A DNA stretch of 64,000 nucleotides from Ophiura sarsii (lineage: Eukaryota > Echinodermata > Ophiuroidea > Amphilepidida > Ophiuridae), in the NCBI GenBank assembly GCA_035610835.1, contig CM069443.1, forward strand, positions 60,343,266 through 60,407,265, read 5' to 3'. Under the pieces are notes generated by a model that was not told where the DNA came from, searched no databases, and saw nothing but the letters and a program-made list of their open reading frames with translations. The position numbers and the translations under genes are program-made. Each line of letters starts with the position of its first letter. The first letter of the stretch is position 1. Below, piece after piece: positions 10,028 through 22,435 of the stretch.

Positions 10028-11030
10028 AGAAGACTAGAGTATGGTTTACAATTAGATATGATACGACTCTTGGGCAGACCCTGCATATTGAATGTAGTGT
10101 AGGGCAAGAGGCTGAATGTCGACAAATACACGTAGGCTCATTTTGTATGATTTCAGCATATGGATGCTGGGTGGGGGTGGGGTGGTAGCCATGTATGTCC
10201 TTGTCATCTTGTTACAGATCGCATCTTGCGATATTCCTGCCGTAATTGAGCACATGATATGGTTTTGGATTGCTCAGATTTTACCGATGCACCGAATTGT
10301 TATGTTGTTCAGAAAGTAGTGGAGGCAATCCGAAATGATGCCTGAAGAAGACTAGAGTATGGTTTACAATTAGATATGATACGACTCTTGGGCAGACCCC
10401 GCATATTGAATGTAGTGTAGGGCAAGAGGCTGAATGTCGACAAATACACGTAGGCTCATTTTGTATGATTTTAGCATATGGATGCTGGGTGGGGGTGGGG
10501 TGGTAGCCATGTATGTCCTTGTCATCTTGTTACAGATCGCATCTTGCGATATTCCTGCTGGAATTGAGCACATGATATGGTTGGATTGCTCAGATTTTAC
10601 CGATGCACCGAATTGTTATGTTGTTCAGAAAGTAGTGGAGGCAATCCGAAATGATGCCTGAAGAAGACTAGAGTATGGTTTACAATTAGATATGATACGA
10701 CTCTTGGGCAGACCCCGCATATTGAATGTAGTGTAGGGCAAGAGGCTGAATGTCGACAAATACACGTAGGCTCATTTTGTATGATTTTAGCATATGGATG
10801 CTGGGTGGGGGTGGGGTGGTAGCCATGTATGTCCTTGTCATCTTGTTACAGATCGCATCTTGCGATATTCCTGCCGGAATTGAGCACATGATCTGGTTGG
10901 ATTGCTCAGATTTTACCGATGCACCGAATTGTTACGTTGTTCAGAAAGTAGTGGGGGCCATCCGAAATGATGCCTGAAGAAGACTAGAGTATGGTTTTAC
11001 AAGATTTGATGCGACTCTAATACCCAGGGG
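9887..11030 (+). repeat. tandem triplication of the TIR exon tail and 3' flank (316-bp unit)
   Basis: GATCGCATCTTGCGAT occurs at 9901 (the real exon), 10217, 10535 and 10851, spacings 316, 318 and 316. Each unit carries the last 43 or so codons of the TIR exon (ASCDIPAGIEHMIWLDCSDF to the stop) plus about 180 bp of 3' flank. The first extra copy has a 2-bp insertion (ATGGTTTTGGATT) that breaks the frame and explains the 318 spacing; the next two stay open to the same TGA. In the extra copies the coding piece follows TTGTCATCTTGTTACAG, which resembles a splice acceptor. Confidence 0.92.
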
Positions 11031-11320
11031 GGTGGTGGGGTACTCCAATATTTTTTGGTAGGCATGTGCTGCCAGTAAAATTAAAAAAGTGACCCAAACA
11101 TTTACACATTTTCGGGGGAAAATGGACCCATGATGTTTTCCTATTGGCAGATTTGGCTAAAATATCTGTAAAAAACAGCAACATTACAGATTTTAGACCC
11201 ATAAATTTACCAAACATGGCTTTGAAAAGGGTTCATTTATTTACAAGAGGGTAAAAATGGGACCCTATTTGGTGGCACATTCCGGTAACCTCATATCCAC
11301 TAAGCCCCCCCCCCCCCCCC
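11031..11320. repeat. insertion interrupting the last repeat unit
   Basis: The last 316-bp unit is broken at about 11030. It resumes, strongly diverged, at 11321 (ATTGAATATTATAGTGTAGG against ATTGAATGTAGTGTAGGG). The intervening 290 bp starts with a G-rich run and ends in a C-run of about 17, so its ends are roughly complementary. Confidence 0.55.
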
Positions 11321-11450
11321 CTAGATTGAATATTATAGTGTAGGGTAAGAGGCTGAATTCACAAATATAACACATAGGCTGATTTGGTATGATTTCAGCA
11401 CATAGATGGTGAGAGTGGGAAAGGGGGGGGGGGGTAGCCATGTAGGTGAC
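11321..11450 (+). repeat. diverged older copy of the TIR-gene 3' flank
   Basis: It matches the non-coding part of the 316-bp unit in order: TAGTGTAGGGTAAGAGGCTGAA, then CACATAGGCTGATTTGGTATGA, then TTTCAGCACATAGATGGTGA and GGGGTAGCCATGTA. The divergence shows it is older than the extra copies. Confidence 0.75.
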
Positions 11451-11765
11451 TTTCCCCCTGAATGTCATTGTAAGTGATGATTTCACTAAGGAATGCCGTA
11501 GCTTGCACACGTGCTAACACATGTTGCTTGAAGACAAAACATTGCTTGGCTTCAATCAGGAATTCATCAAGTTGTGTTTGTGATGTTCCTCTGTTTACAC
11601 ACACTTTTCTAGGTGAAGATATTTATAACATATCTGTGTTTACTTACTTAAAAGATTATGCAGACAAATATCAATGGAATTAATACCAAGATAAAGAAAT
11701 TCCACAACGATATTAGAGTCACAAAGAAAATCTGATGTAATACTGTCAAGTGTAAGCGTGAGTTT

Positions 11766-11945
11766 GGCTTTTCCATTTAAAATCCATACACCCCCTATGG
11801 AAGACATTACTTTAATCTTCCACACGGAGCGTCTGAATTTCAAATGGGTTAACCTGCATGGGCGACTCCATTTGAAATCTATACTCCCGGTGGAAAAGAG
11901 TAAGGCCATGTCCTCCACATGGGGTGTATGTATTTCAACTGGAAT
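11766..11945. repeat. inverted-repeat MITE
   Basis: The left side, TTCCATTTAAAATCCATACA followed by CCCC, pairs with the right side GGGGTGTATGTATTTCAACT followed by GGAA. Inner matches around TGGAAGACATTAC and GGTGGAAAAGAG also pair. No coding sequence. Confidence 0.6.
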
Positions 11946-14224
11946 ACCATTTTATTTCTCCCAACTTATACTCATTCTATATTTATAATTATTGTACCAC
12001 AAATGAATTGTGTAGAAAATGTATGTATTTATGTGTGTAACTACTGTGCCAATACAAATTTTGTACCATTTTGTATAAGATTTTCTATGATTTTATTATT
12101 CTTTTGCCATAGATTTATTCATCAGTAATAACAAAAGTCAATCACAGTAATAACAAAAGAAGTTTTACAGGCAGACGGGTTGCACCTTAAAAGCAGAGTC
12201 AGTTGGGTATTTATTCTTTCATGAAATTTTGTAAATTTTCATACGTTTTCTAAAAATGTTCATATAAATTGTCAAAAATTAAATTTAAAAAACAAATTTT
12301 TTTTTGTTTGTCGTCAACATAGTTTTTGTCGCCTCAAACAGTCACCAAGGTGCAGTATTGTGAATTTTCAAAAAACAATCCTGCGCCTTATTTCAACCTG
12401 TGACACATGGAACATCAAGCAACTGAATCTGGCCAGCCGGCTGGCCAGATCTTGAAATACTGGTGCTCTATTTTTAGTTTGCCTTTTGTCTTTTTCCCCT
12501 TTTTTGTTTGTAATAAAATGATGAAGTGAATGGTAGCCATATTTATGTATAATAACCAGGTCATTCACAAAAGGCAACAACACACTTTTTGGTTTCCCGG
12601 AAATGGTTCACAGCAGCTGAAGAATATGGCAATGAACCAGTTGCTAAATCGAAATGGATTGTTTGTTATGAATCAGTGAGTGAAGCGATTGCACAACAAC
12701 TGGTAATCAGACGTAGCCATACTACTACTACTAGTACTACTAAGCTGCATTTAAGAAATGCTTTTTGTAAAAACCACAAAGCGCTTTACAAATTAAAACA
12801 ACAATTTAAAAACTACAATTTTAAAAACTACAATTTAAAACTATACATGATGGTGAGTAAAAAATAAAACTGGCAAAATATATACAATATCAGAACCAAT
12901 TGTAAAACCAATTGTAATACTAAATTCATCTAATCTGTGCAGTGATGCCAGAGCGTAGTTTAGTGATTGATGCAGAATTTATGTGCGAGCAGTGCTGACA
13001 TTTTCAAATTTTTCTTGAGGTGCAAAATTGCACCTTACTTCTGAGATCAAGGTGCAATTCCTTCAAGTCAAGGTGCAATTTTAGGTCAATCGTGATAGCA
13101 ACTTGAATTAAGGCTGAAAAAACTTGTACCACAATTTTGCACCAGCCTTTGAAAGTTGTATATCGCAGTTGATGATTTTTAAGGTGCAAATTGCGATGTG
13201 ATACAGGAAATTTGCAGGTCTGTGTGCGAGTGTCGAGATTTGTCTTTGATTACGCAATACAATCAGGCATGTGATAAGTATAAGTGATCATTGAATGCCC
13301 TAACGTCATTTATAGAATTAGATGAATAAAGTACTGGGGGACAGGGCAGGTTCATAAAGGGGGCCTGAATCTATTTTTGCTGGAGCACCAGTAGAAAGGG
13401 TCCCACTACTCTCTATATGGCCGCCATAATTTTTCTTCCGTTTTTACTTTTTGAACACCCTCGTAGGGGGTCATGTGTAAATACTAGTGAAGAATGGACG
13501 GATTCAGTATAGGGCACCAGTGGCCCACGCCCCTACTATTGTGCAAGTGATAGAATGTGTCATACACTTCATGTGGCGATCATTGTAGTTAATATTATGA
13601 GACACTTCCTTGAACATATTTACTTGATTTTTATTTTGTATATAACTACATGTTGATATGCTTATTTTTCACCTACTCCTTTTTATACCAGAACATTTTT
13701 ATCACTATTGAAGTGTATACCAATTTGTAATTATACATGTATGTAATATATCAGATATATATATCCAAGATCTTTGTAATATAGTATTACTGCAGCTGGT
13801 CTGTAGTATTTTTTGTACTTTATACGACGAAAAAGAAGAAAAAAACCCATTCTACTGGCAAACAGATGTCTTGGTTAAGGTCTGTCTGTTGGGATTTGTA
13901 AATGCCATGCATTTACTGATGTACCTATTTTTTTATAGACAACATTTTTTCACTTTTGAAGTGTATACCAAATGGTATTTAAATGTAATATATCTGTTGT
14001 ATTCAAGATCTGTAGTATTTCTTGTAGTTACAGGCCTATATTGTGTTATGATAGTATTTTCAGATCACTATCATTGTGCCACTATATTATCTTAAATTGA
14101 TATCAAATTTAAAGACCTGAGGGTATTGAAATATCATATCCTGAGACAATTGGATGTCAGGGTTCCGGGGCAGTTGGTGGCGTTCTCAAAAACGGCCGGC
14201 ACAATAAAAATCAAGTTTATTGTT

Positions 14225-14330
14225 TTAACATAATTTTCAAATATTTCACAATTTTTACACAATTTCAAATATTTCACATTTTTTACACAATTTTCAAATA
14301 TTTCACATTTTTTACACAATTTCAAAATGT
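14225..14330. repeat. short tandem repeat, ATTTCACATTTTTTACACAA type
   Basis: About three copies of a unit of roughly 33 bp built from TTTCAAATATTTCACA and TTTTTACACAA. Confidence 0.8.
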
Positions 14331-14570
14331 TCTAAACAAAATCCGAAAAATTGGTTATTCGGGCCCGTAGAACAAGATGTTTTTTCTTCTTCATGGCCTT
14401 ATCATATATATTTAATTAAAAAAACAAAGCTAGATTGGTCCTGTTTTGATTTGTCCCATTTTAAAATGTCCATACACCTGGGATGGGTTGTCAAACTCCT
14501 AGACAAGTGACACCCATATCCATATGTACATCAACTATTGAAATTAACACTGAATGATGTATCATGCATA

Positions 14571-14817
14571 TTAACAGTTTCCACGCATCAGGCGTCTACA
14601 GACGACATTTCAAAATTTCACAAAATGTTTCAACAATTTCAAGAATTTCGTTACCATATTGGGAATCAGCATGGAAATGCATTGAAATAAGTACAACCAA
14701 GCCTAGTATATTGGTTCAGTAATCCTTGAGATAAGACTTTGTAAATTGGGAAAAAGGTTTCTGAAAAAAATCTGTTTTTGTGTATGGTAAAACCAATAGC
14801 CGTGTGGAAAGTGTTAA
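14571..14817 (+). mobile_element. MITE, TTAACACTTTCC family, copy 2
   Basis: Left end TTAACAGTTTCCACGC, right end GTGTGGAAAGTGTTAA. Same orientation and internal sequence as copy 1. Confidence 0.8.
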
Positions 14818-15039
14818 ATATGAAATACATTTTTGTTCCAGGAAGTACCTTATTAAATGGCAGCAACAATAGCAATTCAGAACAAAGACGTAAACAAGAA
14901 TGAAAGCAAGCAGTGACGGAAAGATACAATGGAAAGATACAAAAAACATTTCCTGTTTTTGTTCTTGTTATTGTTTGTCTTTTTTGGTTTTCTTTATTTG
15001 AGGGGAAGTAGTAGTCAAAGTATGAAAGAAAGTTGCTAC

Positions 15040-15260
15040 CCATTAGGTGACAAAAAACAACCCACCCCTGTTCTACAGGCCCGACCGACCCATTTTTGTT
15101 TACATTTTGATGTTGATTTTTGTTGTTGAAAATTTTGGGGACATTTTTGGAAAATGATTGAATTTTGTTAATTTTTACAGCAAATTTCAAAAATTGTGGA
15201 AAATACACACACACAAAGTCAGAACAACCGACCCTACCTGAGAGGTCCATTTGCTCGTAC
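15040..15260. repeat. dispersed repeat with CGACCGACC / GGTAGGGT ends
   Basis: It contains CCCCTGTTCTACAGGCCCGA then CCGACCCA, and ends ACCGACCCTACCTGAGAGG. The same words recur at 113-275, 16105-16330 and 17430-17475, so this is a low-complexity dispersed family of the genome. Confidence 0.45.
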
Positions 15261-16323
15261 CTGTCACCTTAAGGCTTAGGAAAAACCACCCCTGATCTAT
15301 GCACAACAACCCTTTATTTTCAAATTTTAAATATTTGAAAGTTACCCAGTCCATAGACTAACATACTTGTCTTTCATGTAATCAGATGTGTAGCTAAGGC
15401 CACACAAATGTTGTCTCCGAAGATCGCGCGCGTAGCTTTAAACATTTGCATTCAGCGCATAAATTTTTCCCCCATTTTGTCTTGAACTTTTGAAAATGAT
15501 GCTTCTTCAAATTTTAATTTCACATTGTGAAGTACCATATCGGCTTCATTTTCTTGCTTACAATAGTAAAATTGCTACATAGTACAATTCAGCAATATGT
15601 GATTTGTATCTACTATGGTAGTGTTAAAATATCCATTTACATAGCCTTTTTCGTGTTAAAAAACAAAGATGCAGCATTTTATTATTAACTAAAAAAAGAA
15701 AATTGCATTTTGCATAGCCTTTTTTCATGTTTCTTCTGAGACAAACTTGTTTTTGTTGTTGCCTCAAATTTTTGTACCGTAAGGTTGTAAATAAATGCTG
15801 AAAAAGAGTATATATCATAGAATATGGAAGGAAATAAATGAAAAGTTAAATTTATATACACATATACATGTGGTAGTGTATCTGTAGATAGTGTGTATTA
15901 TGGAGGTGTAAATACAGAAATAAACAGAAAAGTGAAATGCTACATGAAGTTTACTTTTAATTGGCTTATATCTACCTGTGTGTCTGTCATCTCATTGTAA
16001 TGTATAAGGTCATCCCTATTATGAAATAGAACACCTAATATCCAACTCTTCCTAAGACGAAGGAGACCACATCAGGATAAAGTGTGCTTTAGGCCACAAA
16101 AAAACCCTCACCCTGTTCTACGGACAAACTCTCAGGTAGGGTTGGTCGGTCAGCGTTTTTCTTTTTGTTTGATTTTCTCCCAAAAAATCAGAATTTTCAA
16201 AAAAAATCAGATATTCTCTGAAAAAAATTAATCAAAATTTGGCAAAAAAATTGCAAACAATTTCCAAACAATCTCTGAAATAAATAAATTTGAACATTTG
16301 AAAAAACAAATGGGTCGGGCCCA

Positions 16324-16678
16324 TTTAAAGGTAGATATTCCGATTTTCAACTTGAAGTTTTCTATTCGACATGAAAGGTCATCCTCAAAGAAGTCGTATT
16401 CCAAAGTTTGAATTGCATAACTCTAATGGTTCTTATTTTAGACGCACAAGATGCCGTGAAATGTGCCCATTGAGTTGTACACAAACTATATTGGTGGTTA
16501 CCACTTTTCGCGGTAATTTGATGTTCTTTCACCGATTTCTTCGTAATCATACTGATTTGGACCGTCAAATTTCGGTATGTTAATCAGAAAAATATGATCT
16601 TTCATATGATATGAAAATCTCCATATGTTTGAGAAAAATCTGTGCTATGAAAATGTGATCGGGTCATCTACCTTTAAC
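16324..16678. repeat. putative MITE with TTAAAGGTAGAT ends
   Basis: TTTAAAGGTAGATATTCCGA on the left and ATCTACCTTTAA on the right are inverted. The inside has no coding similarity that I recognise. Confidence 0.45.
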
Positions 16679-17534
16679 TTAATTCTATTGATGCAATGCA
16701 TAACTGGAACCTGACATAAACTTTTTCCATCATAGAGTTTTGGAAACTTTAAATCAAAAAGGTTTTTTAAGTTTACACAATTTAGTTCTGATTCTATTAA
16801 AACGGTACTATGGAGATGATTAAGTTTAGATGACAAGTTCGGAGTGACAAAATTCAGTTTGAATAAAAATAAATCATGGTCATTATTGTTAGCCTCACCG
16901 AAGGTCAAGTTTAAATGTTAATTTGTACAGATATAGTTGACACAGTTTATTAATCGCACACAGAACACACCTGGAAAGTAATACAAAAGAAAACTGACAA
17001 GTTGTCAAAAGTTCAAGTCGGTCAGACATCCTGTTTACCTGAGCCAAGTTTCATTTCGTCATCTTGATGGAAAACTACAAATGCTTGGACTACATTCATA
17101 ACTGGTATAATGTAATGAGGGTATAGATTAGAGCTACAAGGCATTATTTACAATGGCTGCTGTTTGTAAGATTGAGTTTATCTAAGGGAACAACGCCCGC
17201 AAGGATCTGTGATATTTACCACGCAGCAGCTTTTGTAGATCTGACTTAAACTAAGATTTCGGTGCAGAAAGTCCATAGCTGCTCTTGCGTTATGTTACGT
17301 TTATATCCTGGGTTTAGCATAAAGACTGCCAATAGTTTGTGTCAGCTCAAGTTGGTTGGTGACGTCAACCATAATCTGGTGATAGGCAGAGCAACATCTC
17401 TTTGATTAGGCCCCCCCCCAAAAAAAAAAAGTTGACTTGCCCTTTCCGACCGACCCGAATTTTTTGGAAATTTAGGGTCGTTATTTTTTTTCTTCAAAGT
17501 AAACAAAAGAAGAAAAATTGAAAGAAGCACATAA

Positions 17535-18076
17535 CAATGAAGAAAGATGAAAACATATTTTTTGAGTAGTATCTGCTTGTAAAAAAAGAAATAATAATAA
17601 AAAAAGGAAAAAAAAGCAAACTTTAAAATGTGTTTTTGTGTAGTATCTCCCTGTTTGAACTTAAATTTAAAAAAAACAAAAAACGACCGTCCGACCCAGA
17701 CTCTATACCTGAAAGGGCACTTCAACCTTTTTTTTTGGCCACATGCAAATGCCCAATGGCATGTCCGAAGGGGGAGGCGATGCTGCAGTATCCTAGCTCG
17801 TCAACAATGAAGAAAGATGAAAACGTATTTTTTGAGTAGTATCTGCTTGTAAAAAAAGAAATAATAATAAAAAAAGGAAAAAAAAGCAAACTTTAAAATG
17901 TGTTTTTGTGTAGTATCTCCCTGTTTGAACTTAAATTTAAAACAAAAACAAAAAACGACCGTCCGACCCAGACTCTATACCTGAAAGGGCACTTCAACCT
18001 TTTTTTTTGGCCACATGCAAATGCCCAATGGCATGTCCGAAGGGGGAGGCGATGCTGCAGTATCCTAGCTCGTCAA
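17535..18076. repeat. tandem duplication of about 270 bp
   Basis: The block from CAATGAAGAAAGATGAAAAC to CCTAGCTCGTCAA occurs twice, back to back, at 17535-17804 and 17805-18076. The copies differ by one substitution near the start (CATATTTT/CGTATTTT) and a 2-base difference in an A-run. The parallel open frames are repeat artefacts. Confidence 0.92.
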
Positions 18077-18714
18077 TTGTTCGGGGGGATTTGCAATTTG
18101 ATTGGGTTTTATCCATGGTTTTATTTAATTTCTATCAAATTTTGCATAAGTTGAAGAGGTCCACATCTTACTCGAAAGACTACTTGCTTCTAATCAATGT
18201 TTTTGTGTGAAAAATAGGCCATAGTGGGCGATATAAATGCAACTTGAATGTTGATTAGCAGGACTTCATAAGTGAACAGTTTTTTTGCTTGTCAATTTTT
18301 CAAAGTGATTGCACTTTATTTTGGAGCAACCATTTTGGGTGAAGTTACTTGAATGGAGAGCCTGGTCCCCCACTTACAACATCTTGGAAAATTCAAAATC
18401 CGTAAACATTTGCGTTCCAAAGCCCCAAATATTTAAAAAATGTGGTTATAAAACCCCAATTTTTTGTAAAATTGGCGGTCTTACTTAACAAATTGGGGAA
18501 AAAAACATACTCTGCTTTTCGGAGAAAATCGGTTGTTTAGACCCCATTTGTTGTTGAAATCCGCTCGGAGTCCAAAGCCCCTGTTTTAGAGACCCTTGAT
18601 GGCACCCCTACCCGAAAATAAGTTGAGTGCTAGTACTAGAAGTAATTTCCAACTTGTTTTGACACAAGAGTATATACAAAAACACCTGGCAGTAGCTGTT
18701 GGATATTGCGGCAC

Positions 18715-18960
18715 TTAACACTTTCCATGTGGCTTTTAGTTTTGTATTATACAAAACAAATTTCCCAGAAACCTATCCCAACTTTCTAAGTCATATCTCA
18801 AGTGTTACTGAACCAATACTAGACATGTTTGTACTTATTTTAATGCATTTCTCGTGGTGACTCTAAAGGTGATGATATTCAATGTTTGACATTTTTGAAA
18901 CATTTTGTAAAATTTCCGAACTTTTGTCTGCAGACGACTGCCGCGTGGAAAGAGTTATAA
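18715..18960 (-). mobile_element. MITE, TTAACACTTTCC family, copy 3
   Basis: Reverse orientation relative to copy 1. Ends TTAACACTTTCCATGTGGC and GCCGCGTGGAAAGAGTTATAA; the right end is diverged. GTCTGCAGACGAC lies near the right end. Confidence 0.8.
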
Positions 18961-19050
18961 ACCATTGATATGTTGTGTGCTATTTCGCAGGATCAACAAA
19001 CACCCACACAAATCAAATAGTTGAGTTGCAGTGGCCGAAAATTGGCCTTA

Positions 19051-19502
19051 AGGGAGGTGTCAACCCTTTTGGCGCCAAATTTATCAAGCACTGTAACTTT
19101 CATAAACTATAAATGTGATGTACATAAAAGTATACATTTTTGTAATGAAATGAGTCAGAGAATCCATTTTTGAGATAAAAAACCATTTTTTTGGCTTTTT
19201 TTTGTCAATGTTTTCAAAACAAAAAGAAATGTGCTCCTAGATAATTGACTTTAGATGATTTTGGTGAAATTTTGGAATTTTTAATCAAAAACTGATTTTG
19301 TTAGGTTGTCTGAAAATTGTTGGCGCCAAAAAGTGATTTTTGGGCAAAAATGTAAAATCACTATTTTTGTGAAATTTTATACCAAAAATGGATTCTACGA
19401 CTAACTTCATTATGAAAATTGTACATTTTTATGGACATTACATTATTAGTTTAAAAGTTACAGTGCTTGATAAATTTCATAAAAAAGGGTTGACACCTCC
19501 CT
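19051..19502. mobile_element. palindromic MITE, AGGGAGGTGTCAACCC ends
   Basis: The left AGGGAGGTGTCAACCCTTTT and right AAAAAAGGGTTGACACCTCC plus CT are inverted, and similarity continues to the inner ATTTATCAAGCACTGTAACT on both arms. Flanked by TA on both sides. GGCGCC words occur twice in the loop. Confidence 0.8.
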
Positions 19503-20808
19503 TATTACTTTGACTCAGTTTACATTACAACATCTGTGATTTTATTGCTTTATAATGGTAGCTTGGAATGTGAATATTATTATTATTATTAAATTCCACC
19601 GGGTGCCAACATTCTACACTTACGCAAAATTAATTATGACCTCATTTGAAATCTCACCCTTTCAATTTTGTTTAAAAAAAGTTTTCTTTGTGAATATGTA
19701 CACACATATCATGTAAGGTATCAAATTAAAACCTGTAACCCACACGATTCATTGGTGTGTTTCATAAACAATTTACAGATGATTAGAGGTAACTTAAGGT
19801 CATGCAGAGTTAGTATTAAGGAATATTTTTACAACCATTTAAAATAGCCTAGTTGTAAATGCCTAGATTACAAATAATTTGGGTGACTAAACTCATTTAT
19901 TTAGATAGACCGAACAGGCCTATTTGATTTGTTCAGATTTTCTAATTTTTTTATAATACCATTTGGATGAAATTTTATCCTAAAATGCATATAGTTCAGA
20001 ATCAGATGTATAGTTAAACTTGGTAAGTAGCAACACGATTAAAAACTGCCGTCTCTCAACATGCAATTTTTAAAATTTGTGGTAGCAGAAAATTGTTAAA
20101 ATTTGTGTTTAGTATAGCTGTGCCTCCATATATTTTCTGACCCCCCTATCCAAGAAAAATTAAAGTATATCTATAATCGGTTTCAGCAAATGTGTCACCT
20201 CTTGCATATTGGGGGAGGTGCAGGGTTGATTTGATGGGGATGTACTGGTTGTTAATTGCCATGTTAATACCCAGTTTAATCTCCTTAAATATTGCGCTAG
20301 AGAGTAACCAATAATCAAAACGTCTTTATAAAAGATAAAAGCTCAGAAAAATACTCAGAATGTTACTTGATGGTTACTTTAACAGGTGAGTATTAGTCCA
20401 AATATATATTTCAGTGTGTTACTTATGGAAAGAGGCACTCAAGTTGATGTTATTCCCTTGGCCTATGTAATCATGTAGGATTACTAAAATCATGTTTTAG
20501 GTTATTGAAATTAAACATCATGTTGCAAAGCACAACAAAACTTTCAACATCAGTGCCATTCAAAATTTATTCAATAAGGCATTAGACTGGAAACATGTGA
20601 CGGCACGTCAGGGAAATTGAAAATTCGTTAAAAAGATCACATCTGTGATATTGTCACTCCCCAAATTATCATCAAATTATTTGAGGATTCAGACCACGAC
20701 GCAGATTCATTGAATCAAATCAAATTGATGATAAGCGTATAACAACATGTTAATATTGTAGGCCAAATTTAAAATGTGCGTGTAACCATGCATGATACAT
20801 CCACGGTG

Positions 20809-21271
20809 TACAGTCATCAACAAAAAGTAACTATACAGATAATAAATGGGTTTCTCTAAAAATATGTATCCTACCTAAAAATATTAATTTATAAAGTTGT
20901 TGTTTATAAATTTATCTTCTTTAATATGATATATTGCACGCTATAGGACTGGGCGATTATTGAGGAATTGACACTCCTAAATGTAAGGTAAAGTCCGATT
21001 TTTGTTTTCACATTTTTCTTTTCTACATGTAAACTACATGTCATACTCTCCCCCGTGTTGAAAAATAAAATGTGAAAATGAAATTGTGACTTTACCTTAC
21101 ATTTTAAGATTGTAACCTGTTCAATATTCAAACTATCCTAGCGTGCAATATCTCATATTAAAGAAGACATATTTGTCAACAACTATAATATTTAATAATT
21201 TTAGGTAGGATATATATTTTAGAGTTAAAAGCCCATGTATTACCTGTAAAGTTACTTTTTTGATGACTGTA
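20809..21271. mobile_element. palindromic MITE, TACAGTCATCAA ends
   Basis: The left TACAGTCATCAACAAAAAGT and right ACTTTTTTGATGACTGTA are inverted. The arms stay complementary through ATCCTACCTAAAA, CATATTAAAG-type sequence and GTAAGGTAAAGTC near the centre. Tc1/mariner-like TA target preference is inferred from the ends. Confidence 0.8.
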
Positions 21272-21904
21272 TATAGTTTTCCTTTCTGGCCTGTTTCAGG
21301 ATCAAAGTTATATTGATTTATTCGGGAAACAGTTTACTACCTCTCCCGAAGTGTGGACAGGCCCAAAACCTTTAATGAGGTGACACATTTGCTGAAACCG
21401 ATTATAGCATCGCTTAGTCACAATCTTTGGAATCATTTCAAGACTATTTTGGTTTCAAGTTTAGCTACCAGTATTGCCCAATACCTTTCACTGGGGAATT
21501 CCCTGTTAAGAAATATGATGAAACGTACCCATTAATCAAATACACTGTCCCATAGTGAAATACCTGTGTAAAGATACTGAATCTAATATCTGTCATATAT
21601 TATGTACACAATGGTTTATCATGGGTGTTTCTTATCATCTGGTCCGGACACAATGTGACGTCTTTCTCGAGGGTATAAATGTTTGATTTGTTGTCAAACA
21701 AATAATTATATCTATATTCATCGTGGTGTATTTATTTATACATGTGTTCTATCACAAATATCCAGGCACTGAAAAAGTTGCCAAATCCTTGCTAGGAATA
21801 GACGCCCTGATTAAATAAAGGCAACTGGCCATATGTGTGTGAATGACGCTTGACACCAATATAGGTACACGATTGTATAAATGGAAATCCGTGAATGGAA
21901 ATAT

Positions 21905-22077
21905 TGTAAAGTGTAATTTATTAGTGCTTTGCACATTTTTTTTGTTGTTGTGATTTTGAGCTTCCTTACATAGACCATCTACATACAAAATGAATATATT
22001 CACGCTTTTTTATTTTTGCACTTGCTAATTTTTACGCCAAAATAAATGAAGCGCAAAAATTCCACTTTTACAGTAAT
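21905..22077. repeat. MITE, ACTGTAAAAGTG family, copy 2
   Basis: The right end is GCGCAAAAATTCCACTTTTA then CAGTAA, with inner GAGCTTCCTTACATAGAC shared with the copy at 2664-2885. The left end is poorly preserved. Confidence 0.6.
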
Positions 22078-22435
22078 ATGAGACAAAGAAAAGTGTGCTT
22101 TTATTATGTGTTTTTCAAATAATATCTGCATTGGCATAACTCCCAATCTATAATTGTTGTACTAGCTTGTTGGACAAAAAATCTAGAAAAGAACCTTCTT
22201 TGATATCGTTAGTTCATTCTTGATAGCTGATTTTGTACAAGTAAAATGAACCATTTCAGGAATATTCGAGGGGAAGTCCATATTTAAGTTATGTAAAACA
22301 ATTCTTTATATACATGCGGAAATGTAGCTATATCTCTTAGGAAAATATTTTGGGCGAGGTCTTATATCAAGACTTACTCCTAAAACTACAATTTTAAATC
22401 GACCGACGGCTATCCAGTGCTAGAAAATCCCAATT

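Larger units (their letters stand above)
12131..22435. other. gene-poor stretch
   Basis: No reliable coding region. It holds MITEs (14571-14817, 18715-18960, 19051-19502, 20809-21271, 21905-22077), a 270-bp tandem duplication (17535-18076), diverged direct repeats near 13660-13800 and 13905-14040, a 34-bp tandem repeat (14225-14330) and CGACCGACC-type dispersed repeat pieces (15040-15260, 16105-16330, 17430-17475). A 22-bp perfect palindrome, centre CCAGCCGGCTGG, lies at 12428-12449. Confidence 0.5.

Noticed and set aside
10116..10977. Extra TIR fragments as alternative last exons of the TIR gene
   Set aside because: Acceptor phase does not match the donor at 9465, and no upstream donor of the right phase is evident. 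Kept only as a repeat.
12428..12449. 22-bp perfect palindrome TCTGGCCAGCCGGCTGGCCA plus GA as a protein binding site
   Set aside because: It is a real palindrome but isolated, with no repeat, promoter or gene next to it that would support a function.
16371..16583. 70-codon frame
   Set aside because: Lies inside the putative MITE at 16324-16678 and has an equally open frame on the other strand.
17628..18210. Parallel open frames repeating FLCSISLFELKFK
   Set aside because: They follow the 270-bp tandem duplication and include A/T runs; no sign of coding constraint.
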